Assembly (NCBI RefSeq): GCF_900537175.1 | Contig: NZ_LS999833.1 | Coordinates: 1,922,001 to 1,986,000, forward strand | Length of the DNA: 64,000 bases | Source: Lentilitoribacter sp. Alg239-R112 | GTDB lineage: Bacteria > Pseudomonadota > Alphaproteobacteria > Rhizobiales > Rhizobiaceae | Direction: 5' to 3' | Shown here: piece by piece, positions 45,749-54,321 of the stretch | How positions within the stretch are numbered: position 1 is the stretch's first letter | How the letters are laid out: every line of letters begins with the position of its first letter | The notes under the pieces: generated by a model | Told to the model about the DNA's origin: nothing | The model's input: the letters and a program-made list of their open reading frames with translations, nothing else | The model's database searches: none | Program-made: the position numbers and the translations under genes

Positions 45749-47233
45749 TTAAAGCTGTATCCATGCCGTTTTGAGGTTTGTATATTTTTCGATCGCATGC
45801 AGTGATTTATCCGACCCGTTGCCGGATTGACCGACACCACCCAAGGGCACGGTTACATCTGCTCCACCATACGTATTCACATGAACAACTCCCGCACGGA
45901 TCGATTTAATCATCCGATGCGCCCTGGAAATATTTGACGTCCAAACACCGGAGGCCAAACCGTAGTCTGTGCTATTGGCGAGCATTATGGCCTCTTGCTC
46001 ATCCTTAAAACTCGTCACACTTAAAACCGGACCAAATACCTCTTTTTGAAAAAGCCTATCCGAGACTTTTACGCCATCAACAATTGTTGGTTCCATGTAA
46101 AATCCACCCGTATCAGCTAAACATCGTTTGCCACCAAAAACAACATTGCCGCCGTCTTCCGTAGCAATAGCAACAGCTTGTAAATTTTGCTGCAGCTGGT
46201 TTGACGAATTGACGGCTCCAATTTTAGTTTCAAGCTGTAACGGATTACCAGGCGTCATCTGTGTTGTCGCCTTAACGACAGCATTTACAAAGTCTTCCTT
46301 GATGTCATCCTGCACAAGTAAGCGGGAACCTGCTACACAGACCTGACCAGAATTTCGAAAAATCCCTCCCGCTACAGCTTTTGCTATATGCGCTAAGTCG
46401 TCTGCTTCATTAAAGACGATATGGGGCGACTTCCCGCCCAACTCCAAGTAAACCCGCTTAAGATTAGAACGCGCTGAATATTCAAGCAAACGTCGCCCCG
46501 TTGCGCCCGATCCGGTAAAGGCCAGCACATCCACATCCATTGAAAGCCCAAGCGCTTCTCCAACGACGCCCCCCTCACCTGTGACAACATTTAAAACACC
46601 TTGCGGTAAACCTGCTTCCAATGCCAACTCCGCGAGCCGTATTAGAGTAAGTGAAGCTGTTTCGGCAGGCTTTAAAACAACACTATTTCCCACCGCCAAT
46701 GCAGGCCCAATCTTCCATGTGCCAATCATCAAAGGAAAATTCCATGGAATAATTGCGCCCACAACACCAACTGGTTCTTGGGTAACCATTCCTAAAACGT
46801 CCTTCGCGGTGGGTGCAATCTCTCCATATTTTTTATCGATTGCTTCGCCGTAATATCGGATTGTTGCAGCAGCCGACATCGGTTCAGCCTTCAGCGCCAT
46901 GGCTATTTCTGTGCCGTTATCTCTCGCGCCAAGCACCGCAAGTTCCAGTGCATTTTGCTCAATAAGATCCGCCCATTTGTGCATAACCCGCTTGCGAGCG
47001 GCCGGTGGTTGATCTTTCCATCGACCATCAACAAAGGCTTCTCGAGCCGATGCAATGGCTCGATCCATGTCTTCTGCAGTACCGCGTGCAATTGTCGTTA
47101 ATTTGGATCCATCAATTGGAGAGATCACATCCATAGTACCACCATCAGATGAGGCTATGGCATTACCGTCTATAAGATGCTTCTGCGAGGCAACTTTGTT
47201 GGTACTTAGGGCATCAATTGCTGATTGTTCCAT
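45749..47233 (-). CDS. NAD(P)-dependent aldehyde dehydrogenase
   Basis: A 494-residue ALDH with IIPWNFP (Asn165), the nucleotide motif FTGSGATGR, general base Glu264 in LELGGKSP and catalytic Cys299 in NSGQVCVAGSR. It belongs to the broad PuuC/BetB-like group that oxidises amino- or hydroxy-aldehydes to acids. The start has AGGAAA upstream and follows the TctA gene by eight bases. In this locus it could oxidise the aldehyde made by the nearby aminotransferase. Confidence 0.93.
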   Translation of the reverse strand: MEQSAIDALSTNKVASQKHLIDGNAIASSDGGTMDVISPIDGSKLTTIARGTAEDMDRAIASAREAFVDGRWKDQPPAARKRVMHKWADLIEQNALELAVLGARDNGTEIAMALKAEPMSAAATIRYYGEAIDKKYGEIAPTAKDVLGMVTQEPVGVVGAIIPWNFPLMIGTWKIGPALAVGNSVVLKPAETASLTLIRLAELALEAGLPQGVLNVVTGEGGVVGEALGLSMDVDVLAFTGSGATGRRLLEYSARSNLKRVYLELGGKSPHIVFNEADDLAHIAKAVAGGIFRNSGQVCVAGSRLLVQDDIKEDFVNAVVKATTQMTPGNPLQLETKIGAVNSSNQLQQNLQAVAIATEDGGNVVFGGKRCLADTGGFYMEPTIVDGVKVSDRLFQKEVFGPVLSVTSFKDEQEAIMLANSTDYGLASGVWTSNISRAHRMIKSIRAGVVHVNTYGGADVTVPLGGVGQSGNGSDKSLHAIEKYTNLKTAWIQL

Positions 47234-47241
47234 TATTTTTC

Positions 47242-48759
47242 CTAACGCATCTGAGTGTCGTGCAAATTGTGATCTGCATCAGGCTCGCGATTTCTATGCT
47301 CAGTGATGAGAGTTCTAATGTGGAGTACAATTACCAAGATTATAAAACCGAATAGAATTGCCGCGATTGGCCGATCTATAAAATCAAGAGGCTCTTTCAC
47401 GCGGATCATTGCGCTTCTGAGTTTAGTTTCCATAATACCACCCAAAACCATACCAAGCACTATGGGCACAATCGGTAGATTTTGGCGTTTGAGAATTAAT
47501 CCAAGAAGTCCAAACCCCGCTGCAATGGCGCAATCTGTTGTCGAATTTCTGAGAGAATAGATGCCTACAAAGCTCAATATCAAAATAACCACCCCCAGAA
47601 AACGGGTTGGAATCTGAATAATTTTGGTCAAAAGATTGGTTGAGAATAGAAGAAAAATCAGCACAATTACATTCAGCAACATCATTGCAATATAAAGCGC
47701 ATAGACAAAGTCTAATTCGTTTTGAAAAAGTTGAGGGCCCGGAATAACATTGTGCACATAAAATACTGACAGCATCATTGCTGTTAGTGCCTCCCCCGGT
47801 ATTCCCAGAGCAAGGAGAGGTATCATCGCCGCCGCAGGTACAGCATTGTTTGCAGATTCGGCAGCTATTAATCCTTCCGGCGAGCCTTTTCCAAACAATT
47901 CCGGGTTTTTTGACGATTTTTGCGCGTAGGTGTAAGACATAAATTGCGCTGTAAATTCCCCAACACCAGGCACCATTCCCATTAAAACACCAAAGCCAGA
48001 GGCAACAGCTGCAACTCTTTTATGGCCAAACAGTTCCTTTAGTCCTGAAAAAAGAGAACCCGTAACTTTCTGTAATCTGGGGCTTTCTTCCTTCTCCGTA
48101 AGCAATAAAAATGCTTGAGAAAGAGCGAAAAGACCAAGCACTACTACAATCAAATCTACACCCGATGATAACCAGGACTGACCAAATGTGAAGCGCTGCG
48201 TATATTTTATCGGTTCAAGCCCGACAGTATTTAGGAAAATACCCAACGAAGCCAGCATGCCGGCGGCAAAAATCTGTCCGCGGTGGGCGAGAACAACCAG
48301 AATAATACCAAGAAGAGCCGCTAAGAATATCTCACGACTACCAAAATGCGGCGCAATCCATGCCAAAACAGGAGATAATAAAATGAGGCACAATATGCCA
48401 AAGATGCCACCAAAAAAAGATGCAGAATAGGCCAGTGAAATTGCACGCTTCGCCTGCCCTGCTTTCGTCATAGGATATCCATCATATGTCGTCAGAGCGT
48501 TGACCGCCGTACCAGGTGTATTGATTAATATTGCAGGGATAGATCCTCCATACATGGACGAACCATAAATCCCTAGAAGCAATGTGAGACCAACAAGCGG
48601 ATCAAGAGAAAATGTTGCTGGCAATAAAATTGCAATAGCCACCGCAGCGCCAACACCCGGTATTGCGCCAATTACAACCCCACCAACAGAGCCAACTAAC
48701 AACGCAGCTAATACATCCCATCTTGCCAACAATCCGATAGCGGAAACGAGGTCTTCCAT
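47242..48759 (-). CDS. Tripartite tricarboxylate transporter large permease (TctA family), second copy
   Basis: A 505-residue permease with about 11-12 spans; motifs are GAIPGVGAAVAIAILLPATF, YGGSIPAILINTPGTAVNAL and VLMGMVPGVGEFTAQFMSY. It starts with AGGAG and 11 bases after the small-permease gene. It is only distantly similar to the copy at 29101-30615, so the two TTT systems probably have different substrates. Confidence 0.93.
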   Translation of the reverse strand: MEDLVSAIGLLARWDVLAALLVGSVGGVVIGAIPGVGAAVAIAILLPATFSLDPLVGLTLLLGIYGSSMYGGSIPAILINTPGTAVNALTTYDGYPMTKAGQAKRAISLAYSASFFGGIFGILCLILLSPVLAWIAPHFGSREIFLAALLGIILVVLAHRGQIFAAGMLASLGIFLNTVGLEPIKYTQRFTFGQSWLSSGVDLIVVVLGLFALSQAFLLLTEKEESPRLQKVTGSLFSGLKELFGHKRVAAVASGFGVLMGMVPGVGEFTAQFMSYTYAQKSSKNPELFGKGSPEGLIAAESANNAVPAAAMIPLLALGIPGEALTAMMLSVFYVHNVIPGPQLFQNELDFVYALYIAMMLLNVIVLIFLLFSTNLLTKIIQIPTRFLGVVILILSFVGIYSLRNSTTDCAIAAGFGLLGLILKRQNLPIVPIVLGMVLGGIMETKLRSAMIRVKEPLDFIDRPIAAILFGFIILVIVLHIRTLITEHRNREPDADHNLHDTQMR

Positions 48760-48770
48760 ATTAAATTCTC

Positions 48771-49313
48771 CTAGAAATAGGTCAGCATGAATGCGCGGGT
48801 GGCGTCGGGAAGCAGCTCATAAATCTGGCCACCTGGTAATTTAACTTGAAGAAATGTTTTGAAAACCAAGACAACAGTGAATGCCATTGCAGCTGCCAGA
48901 CTGAGCATTTTAGTCGTTCGATAACCTTCTCGAAACGCCAATAACACTGCAAATATAACGGTCGACAGCAGGTATCCAAACGTTGGAACTAAATATACAT
49001 AAGCCATGAACCAAACGATATATTCAAGCGACTTCAGCCAGAATGCAACTTCTTTCCATCGTCCTTCAATTTTGGGTGACACAAATGCGCTAATCCAATT
49101 TAAAGCCGCAAAAACTGTCATACATAAAATGGATATAATGGGCCAAAATGCCGGTTGCGATAAGAACTTCGTTCCACTTTTCCATACGGTTTGACTATCT
49201 ATTTGGCTAAGCAGAAAAAGCGACAAAACAAGAAAAAGAGACGCAAAAACGAAGTTACCTGGCCGACGATATCGCTGGAATAATTGCTTAAGTGTTTTGA
49301 CCTGAACAAGCAT
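48771..49313 (-). CDS. Tripartite tricarboxylate transporter small permease (TctB family), second copy
   Basis: A 180-residue protein with four or five membrane spans (FASLFLVLSLFLL, WPIISILCMTVFAAL, IVWFMAYVYLVPTFGYL, MAFTVVLVFKTFL). The ATG at 49313 has GGGGGAG seven bases upstream. It is co-transcribed between the receptor and large-permease genes. Confidence 0.8.
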   Translation of the reverse strand: MLVQVKTLKQLFQRYRRPGNFVFASLFLVLSLFLLSQIDSQTVWKSGTKFLSQPAFWPIISILCMTVFAALNWISAFVSPKIEGRWKEVAFWLKSLEYIVWFMAYVYLVPTFGYLLSTVIFAVLLAFREGYRTTKMLSLAAAMAFTVVLVFKTFLQVKLPGGQIYELLPDATRAFMLTYF

Positions 49314-49384
49314 CAAATCGCTCCCCCTTCGAATGATCTGGTAAATTGGGCGGCATGATCTTAACCGCCCAATCAGAGTAAGCC

Positions 49385-50320
49385 CTACTTCAACAGGTCT
49401 GCAACAGCACCCTGAGCTTTAATATCAGCTTCGATTTGAACGGTTGAGGCGTCTGCATCCTGCCAATAGACCTGCGCGCCAGTTTCAGTGGCAAGTTTTT
49501 GAGCACGTTCAGAAAGAACTGTCTGTTTTGCAACAGCTATGATTTTTTCGCGCACGTCCTGAGGCGTATCCTTATGCACGAAAAGACCATTCCAAAGCGC
49601 AAGAGGAATTTCAGGAACCAACTCTGCAACCGTTGGCGTATCTGGCGTTAGCGGAATACGCTTATTACCAATTGATGCGAGAATTTTAATTTTATCCAGA
49701 CAAGGCAACACCAGTTGAAGAGTTGTGTTCATGACATCCACATCTCCCGATGCCAAAGAATTACAATCGAGCGCATCAAAAGCGGCCTCAGAAGAAAAAC
49801 TGAAACCCTTGGCCTTAGCCAGTGCAAAAGTCACCTGAGTTGGCGGCATCGGCGCACCAAAATGCCCTAAAGCTACATCATTGTTTTTCGCATGAACTGC
49901 AAGTCCATCGATGTCGCTATAAGGAGCGTTTTCACCTGCAACAATTACAAATGGATAGGTTAGAAATATACCAAGCGGCTCAAACGGATTTGGGTCTAAC
50001 TCGGGAATACCTATAAGCGGACCCACTGTAGGAACATCAACAACGAACGATCCGATCGTGTAGCCATCAGCCGGTGCAGTTGCGACAGAAGCTGCGCCGG
50101 GGAATGGACCACCCCCACCGCCCGGCTTGTTTACAACGGCAGCAGGCGATCCGTATTTCGTTTGAAAATCCTCCGCAATCATCCGCGTAAGAACATCCTC
50201 CAAGTCACCTGGAGGAAATGGTACCACAAATTCAACCGGCTTTTCAGGGTATTCTGCATGAGCGGCAATTGGCATAGCAACAGCGGCCAACAACACTCCT
50301 AAAGAAAGTAATTTTTTCAT
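49385..50320 (-). CDS. Tripartite tricarboxylate transporter receptor (TctC/Bug family), second copy
   Basis: A 311-residue periplasmic receptor with a Sec signal (MKKLLSLGVLLAAVAM, cleavage near AHAE). The Bug fold is shown by VEFVVPFPPGDLEDVLTRM and VNKPGGGGGPFPGA. The only SD-like sequence (GAGGGAG) is 14 bases from the ATG, an unusually long spacing. The leader contains a palindromic operator (50348-50364), so the divergent IclR protein probably regulates it. Confidence 0.9.
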   Translation of the reverse strand: MKKLLSLGVLLAAVAMPIAAHAEYPEKPVEFVVPFPPGDLEDVLTRMIAEDFQTKYGSPAAVVNKPGGGGGPFPGAASVATAPADGYTIGSFVVDVPTVGPLIGIPELDPNPFEPLGIFLTYPFVIVAGENAPYSDIDGLAVHAKNNDVALGHFGAPMPPTQVTFALAKAKGFSFSSEAAFDALDCNSLASGDVDVMNTTLQLVLPCLDKIKILASIGNKRIPLTPDTPTVAELVPEIPLALWNGLFVHKDTPQDVREKIIAVAKQTVLSERAQKLATETGAQVYWQDADASTVQIEADIKAQGAVADLLK

Positions 50321-50347
50321 TTGACTAACAAAGCTCCCTCTCGTTAA

Positions 50348-50364
50348 GGTTCATTATTTGAACC
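50348..50364. promoter_or_regulatory. Palindromic operator between the tctC-like and iclR genes
   Basis: GGTTCATTATTTGAACC is a perfect 6-5-6 inverted repeat, 28 bases before the receptor ATG and 95 to 111 bases before the IclR start. The geometry fits IclR-family sites and suggests control of both divergent operons. Confidence 0.65.
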
Positions 50365-50458
50365 ATTGGTATCATTATTGTTGCCATTTAAATCTATTTG
50401 TGTCAACAAGGTGAAAGCGAATGTCATGCAATTTCGCCATGACAATGAAAGAAACGAT

Positions 50459-51244
50459 ATGGGTACGATCACAAAAGCACTTGAAATGTTAGGGTATTTT
50501 TCAAGTTCACAGCCTGAAATTGGCCTCACTCAATTTGTGTCATTGAGTGGTCGCGATAAGGCAACAGTTCATCGTCATTTAGTAGAATTGACCGAAAACG
50601 GGATTTTGGAGCAAGATCAAAAAACACGTTTATACAGGTTGGGTTCCAAAATATTACGCCTCGCAGCGGTTCGAGAAATTACGCACCCACTGCGCTCCGT
50701 TGCAGAACCTATTGTTCGCAGAATTTCCGAGCAAGTTGGAGAATTAGCACATTTTACCATTTTGCAAGATATGAGTGCCCAGTCAGTTTGTTTTTACGAT
50801 CCTCAAATACATGGCACGCATGTTCACTATAACGCTTCAGAAATTTTTCCATTACATGCGACGTCATCAGGTTTAGCAATACTTGCGTTTGGACAAAGCG
50901 ATATTCGTCGGGCTGTGAGAGAGTTAAGCCTGCCCACCTATACGAACAAAACAATCACAGATCACGCGCAATTGGACGCCATGATTTCTGATGTTCAGAA
51001 AACAGGCTTCAGCTTCCTCAAAAGCGCCTACGATGTGGAGGTCAGTTCACAGGCTGCTCCGATTTTCGGCTCAGATGGACAAGCAATGGGTGCACTTTCA
51101 ATCGCCGTTCCAAATGTACGTATGTACGAGGGCAGAGATGGGGCGCTTAAAAAAGCATTATCGCAAGGTGTTCATGAACTGACACAGGCGATCGGGGGTG
51201 TTGTTCCACCAGAACTTGCAACAAGGTGGGAGCAAAATGTCTGA
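50459..51244 (+). CDS. IclR family transcriptional regulator
   Basis: An N-terminal winged helix (TITKALEMLGYFSS, then DKATVHRHLVELTENGIL) and a C-terminal effector domain (about residues 75-250) with the usual SGLAILAF and SYDVEV-like segments. I use the ATG at 50459, preceded by GAAAG; an ATG at 50426 in frame is an alternative that adds 11 residues. The end overlaps the HAD gene by eight bases, so regulator, hydrolase and aminotransferase form one operon divergent from the transporter. Confidence 0.88.
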   Translation: MGTITKALEMLGYFSSSQPEIGLTQFVSLSGRDKATVHRHLVELTENGILEQDQKTRLYRLGSKILRLAAVREITHPLRSVAEPIVRRISEQVGELAHFTILQDMSAQSVCFYDPQIHGTHVHYNASEIFPLHATSSGLAILAFGQSDIRRAVRELSLPTYTNKTITDHAQLDAMISDVQKTGFSFLKSAYDVEVSSQAAPIFGSDGQAMGALSIAVPNVRMYEGRDGALKKALSQGVHELTQAIGGVVPPELATRWEQNV

Positions 51245-51887
51245 CAAAGCTCTCATTCTAGATTTTGGTGGCGTGATTTCTCGCACATTATTTGAAACAC
51301 ATGACATCACCGAAAAGGCCTTAGGGTTGCCATCTGGCAGCCTAACCTGGATGGGACCATTTGATCAGGCAAATGATCCATTGTGGCTGTCCATGCAAAA
51401 CGACGAGATCTCCGAACGCGATTACTGGAAAATCCGCACACAGGAAGTGGCGCACCTAACCAACCAAAACTGGTCTGAAATGTCTGACTTCGTAAAAGCA
51501 GCAAGGGGTGCAGATCCATCAGCAGTTATTCGCCCCGAATTTCTGGAAACACTCGCCAGTGTAAAAAAAGCAGGCATTAGAACCGCAATCTTATCGAATG
51601 AACTCGACCTATTTTATGGGGCGGGATTCCGAAACAAGCTTCCGTTCTTATTTGAAATCGATGTCATTCACGACGCAACATACACAAAAAACCTGAAACC
51701 ATCCCCTACTGCCTACACCAACATTCTTGACGAACTTGGGCTATCGGCAGGAGCATGTGTTTTTGTTGATGATCAAGTTCGAAATATTACCGGCGCACAA
51801 ACTGTGGGCCTTCCAACAGTACAATTTGATGTAAAAAAGCCAAGACAAAGTTACCAAGAAGCCTTGTCACTACTTGGCCTGATTTGA
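51237..51887 (+). CDS. HAD superfamily hydrolase
   Basis: A 216-residue haloacid-dehalogenase-fold protein. Motif I is LDFGGVIS, with nucleophile Asp9 and Gly11 at the +2 position where most phosphatases have Asp; motif II is ILSNEL, motif III the Lys in NLKPSPTAY and motif IV FVDDQVRNI. The DFGGV form is known from epoxide-hydrolase N-domains and related subgroup IA proteins. The ATG at 51237 has GGGAG upstream and overlaps the iclR end. The substrate is unknown, perhaps a phosphorylated or halogenated intermediate of this locus. Confidence 0.85.
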   Translation: MSDKALILDFGGVISRTLFETHDITEKALGLPSGSLTWMGPFDQANDPLWLSMQNDEISERDYWKIRTQEVAHLTNQNWSEMSDFVKAARGADPSAVIRPEFLETLASVKKAGIRTAILSNELDLFYGAGFRNKLPFLFEIDVIHDATYTKNLKPSPTAYTNILDELGLSAGACVFVDDQVRNITGAQTVGLPTVQFDVKKPRQSYQEALSLLGLI

Positions 51888-51894
51888 GGATCTT

Positions 51895-53247
51895 ATGAAA
51901 AGCGAAAACTTCCTGAAAGAAAACAATGCCCGCAGTCTTTGGCACCCAATGGCTCATCCAGCTGATAGTATTGCAAACCCTCCAGAGATCATCATGAAAG
52001 CCGAAGGGGTTAAAATTACGGATATTGATGGACATCAAACAGTTGATGCTGTTGGTGGTCTGTGGAATGTCAATTTGGGTTATTCCTGCCAACCCGTAAA
52101 GCAGGCAATTAGCGAACAGCTTAATAAGTTGCCATATTACTCGATTTTTCGCGGCACAACAAACGATGTCATAATCGAATTGAGCGAAATGCTTCGTGAC
52201 TTTTTTGAACCAGATGGCCTGTCACGCGCTTTCTATACATCGGGCGGTTCAGACAGTATAGAAATTGCGCTCCGGCTTGCCCGCCAATATCATAAAATTC
52301 GTGGTGAGGCTGGCCGTGTTAAATATCTAAGTCTTAAAAAAGGTTATCACGGCACACATACCGGTGGCGCTTCTGTGAACGGCAATGCAAATTTCAGAAC
52401 CCAGTATGAACCCCTAATGCCAGGATGTTATCATATCCCGACCCCCTATACTTATCGCAACCCATTTAATGAAACAGACCCACAAAAACTGGCACAGGCA
52501 TGCCTTTCTGCAATGGAAGATGAAATTAAATTCCAAGGCGCCGAGACAATTGCTGCAATGGTAATGGAGCCAATTTTGGGTGCCGGCGGCGTCATTCCAC
52601 CACACGAAACATTTATGCCGGGTGTTCGCGCATTATGCGATAAATACGGCATATTGCTTATCGCAGATGAAGTCATCACAGCATTTGGTCGCACAGGGAG
52701 TTGGTCAGGATCACGCCATTGGGGTGTAAAGCCCGACTTCATGTGTACAGCCAAAGCAATCACGAATGGATATTTTCCATTTGGTGCAGTATTAATTTCA
52801 GATCAAATCGCCGAGATATTTGAAGGTGATAAAACCGGCAAAGCAGCCATCGGATCAGGATATACCTATTCAGGCCATCCCGTTGGCGCTGCAGCTGCAA
52901 TTGCCTGCTTGAAAGAAACAGTTTCATTAAAAGTGAATGACAATGCAAGTGCCAGAGGAGAACAACTTTTTGCTGGAATTAATGCGCTTAAAACGAAACA
53001 CGGCATCATCGGTAATATCAGAGGCGGGCACGGTCTAATGTGCGCTTTGGAGCTGGTAAGTGACAAAGCATCAAAGACACCAATTGACAAGGCCACGATT
53101 AACAATATTCAAAAAACTGCCTATGAAAGCGGAGCAATGGTACGAGTATCGGGCAACAACATTATTCTATCTCCACCATTGATTATAAATGAAGATGAAA
53201 CCGATATCATTATATCAGCACTAGATACTGGTTTTGGGTCTATTTAG
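51895..53247 (+). CDS. Class III aminotransferase (omega-amino acid/amine type)
   Basis: A PLP enzyme of 450 residues: SGGSDSIEIALRLARQYH, the cofactor Asp in LLIADEVITAFGRTG, catalytic Lys287 in CTAKAITNGYFPFGAV, and the GYTYSGHPVGAAAA segment. It is close to beta-alanine/taurine/diamine:pyruvate aminotransferases, producing a semialdehyde that the ALDH at 45749 could oxidise. It starts eight bases after the HAD gene with a GAGGATCTT leader. Its stop codon lies in the loop of the terminator hairpin. Confidence 0.92.
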   Translation: MKSENFLKENNARSLWHPMAHPADSIANPPEIIMKAEGVKITDIDGHQTVDAVGGLWNVNLGYSCQPVKQAISEQLNKLPYYSIFRGTTNDVIIELSEMLRDFFEPDGLSRAFYTSGGSDSIEIALRLARQYHKIRGEAGRVKYLSLKKGYHGTHTGGASVNGNANFRTQYEPLMPGCYHIPTPYTYRNPFNETDPQKLAQACLSAMEDEIKFQGAETIAAMVMEPILGAGGVIPPHETFMPGVRALCDKYGILLIADEVITAFGRTGSWSGSRHWGVKPDFMCTAKAITNGYFPFGAVLISDQIAEIFEGDKTGKAAIGSGYTYSGHPVGAAAAIACLKETVSLKVNDNASARGEQLFAGINALKTKHGIIGNIRGGHGLMCALELVSDKASKTPIDKATINNIQKTAYESGAMVRVSGNNIILSPPLIINEDETDIIISALDTGFGSI

Positions 53248-53259
53248 ACCCAAAACCAG
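53228..53259 (+). terminator. Terminator hairpin that encloses the aminotransferase stop codon
   Basis: A 14-bp perfect stem begins in the last codons of the gene; the TAG falls at the loop (ATTT) edge and the second arm follows. A T-rich CCTTTTAATTT lies about 14 bases later. It is suitable for stopping convergent transcription. Confidence 0.65.
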
Positions 53260-53301
53260 CTTCCGTAAACAGCCTTTTAATTTACATGGCACTTCCTCTA
53301 A

Positions 53302-54096
53302 TTAGCCATCGAATGCAGCATTGCTCATTTCAACCAACTCATCAAAAACATCCGGTGTGCCAGTTACGACACGGCCACCAGTGTCCAACATTGCATCGGC
53401 GCTTTGATCTTCCACTTTCCCGCCAGCCTCGGCTATAAGTAATTGGCCGGCAAGACAGTCCCAAGCATTCATGTGAGGTTCGCTGTAACCAATTAACCGG
53501 CCAGCCGCAACGTAAGACAACATGAGTGCGCCAGACGCATTGCGGTAGAAAATACCACCACGAGAAACAAGGGCCTCGATAAATTTTACAATGAGATCTG
53601 TTTCTGTGCGTCCATTCATTCCCACACCTGTGCTACCAACGTCTAATCCTGTTGTTTTAGCAACTGCCATTTTCGTATTATTTAAGTATGCACCTTCACC
53701 TTTGGCACTCCAAAACATCTCGTTATTGCTAGGTTCAAAAACGACACCGATTTTTGTCTGATCCTCATGAACACATGCCAAAACAACACACCATGCCGGT
53801 ATCGCAGTTAGAAAATTTGCTGTTCCGTCAATTGGATCGATGACCCACGTATATCCCGACGTTCCTGCTAGATTATCGTGCTCTTCTCCGACTATGCCAT
53901 CATCTGGAAATTGTTCTGAAATCTTGGCACGAATAAATGTTTCTACATCTTTGTCGGCATTGGAGACCAGATCCTGAGCACTCTTTTGCTCGACAACCAA
54001 ATCACCTATGGCACCGAAAAAGACTAAAGCTTTTTCCCCGGCTGCTCGCGCTGTGTCTTTCGCAAAGTTAAGTCTAGAGTTCAATTCAGCACTCAT
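53302..54096 (-). CDS. Inositol monophosphatase family phosphatase
   Basis: A 264-residue magnesium-dependent phosphatase of the IMPase/FBPase/3'-nucleotidase superfamily. The motifs are GEEHDN (metal Glu), the core WVIDPIDGTANF and the C-terminal NAWDCLAGQLLIAEAGG. The ATG has AAGGA upstream. It is divergent from a binding-protein transporter that may carry phosphorylated sugars, so it could dephosphorylate the imported substrate; that link is inference. Confidence 0.9.
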   Translation of the reverse strand: MSAELNSRLNFAKDTARAAGEKALVFFGAIGDLVVEQKSAQDLVSNADKDVETFIRAKISEQFPDDGIVGEEHDNLAGTSGYTWVIDPIDGTANFLTAIPAWCVVLACVHEDQTKIGVVFEPSNNEMFWSAKGEGAYLNNTKMAVAKTTGLDVGSTGVGMNGRTETDLIVKFIEALVSRGGIFYRNASGALMLSYVAAGRLIGYSEPHMNAWDCLAGQLLIAEAGGKVEDQSADAMLDTGGRVVTGTPDVFDELVEMSNAAFDG

Positions 54097-54190
54097 CTGA
54101 ACATCCTTTTGTCAATGAAATTATTTGTTGATTTTCTCTAACTAAATCGTTTCATGAAAAGCAAGAGGATGCAAGCTGATATCGATAACA

Positions 54191-54234
54191 TGAAACTATC
54201 TTTCTGGAGCAGACCAATAGTTTCACTATGTGAA
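54191..54234. promoter_or_regulatory. Overlapping inverted repeats upstream of the AfuABC operon
   Basis: TGAAACTA (54191-54198) and TAGTTTCA (54218-54225) are complementary arms 19 bases apart, and TTCAC-TAT-GTGAA (54222-54234) overlaps the second. Both lie upstream of the proposed -35 box and may bind the local AraC-type or another regulator. Confidence 0.4.
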
Positions 54235-54251
54235 CGGGCTTTTGAACACCA

Positions 54252-54280
54252 TTGACAAGTTGCAGAACATAAGAGCTAAT
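54252..54280 (+). promoter_or_regulatory. Sigma-70-like promoter of the AfuABC operon
   Basis: TTGACA (54252-54257), a 17-base spacer and GCTAAT (54275-54280) give a plausible promoter with a start near 54287, at the beginning of the Pho box. Confidence 0.45.
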
Positions 54281-54285
54281 GATGA

Positions 54286-54303
54286 CTGTCATAAAACTGT
54301 CAC
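54286..54303 (+). promoter_or_regulatory. Exact Pho box (PhoB site) before the AfuA-like gene
   Basis: CTGTCATAAAACTGTCAC matches the enterobacterial PhoB consensus CTGTCATAWAWCTGTCAY at every position: two 7-base direct repeats 11 bases apart. It ends 18 bases before the ATG, so it sits just before the ribosome-binding site rather than at the usual activator position. Confidence 0.75.
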
Positions 54304-54321
54304 AAAGTTTGGGAGGACTTC

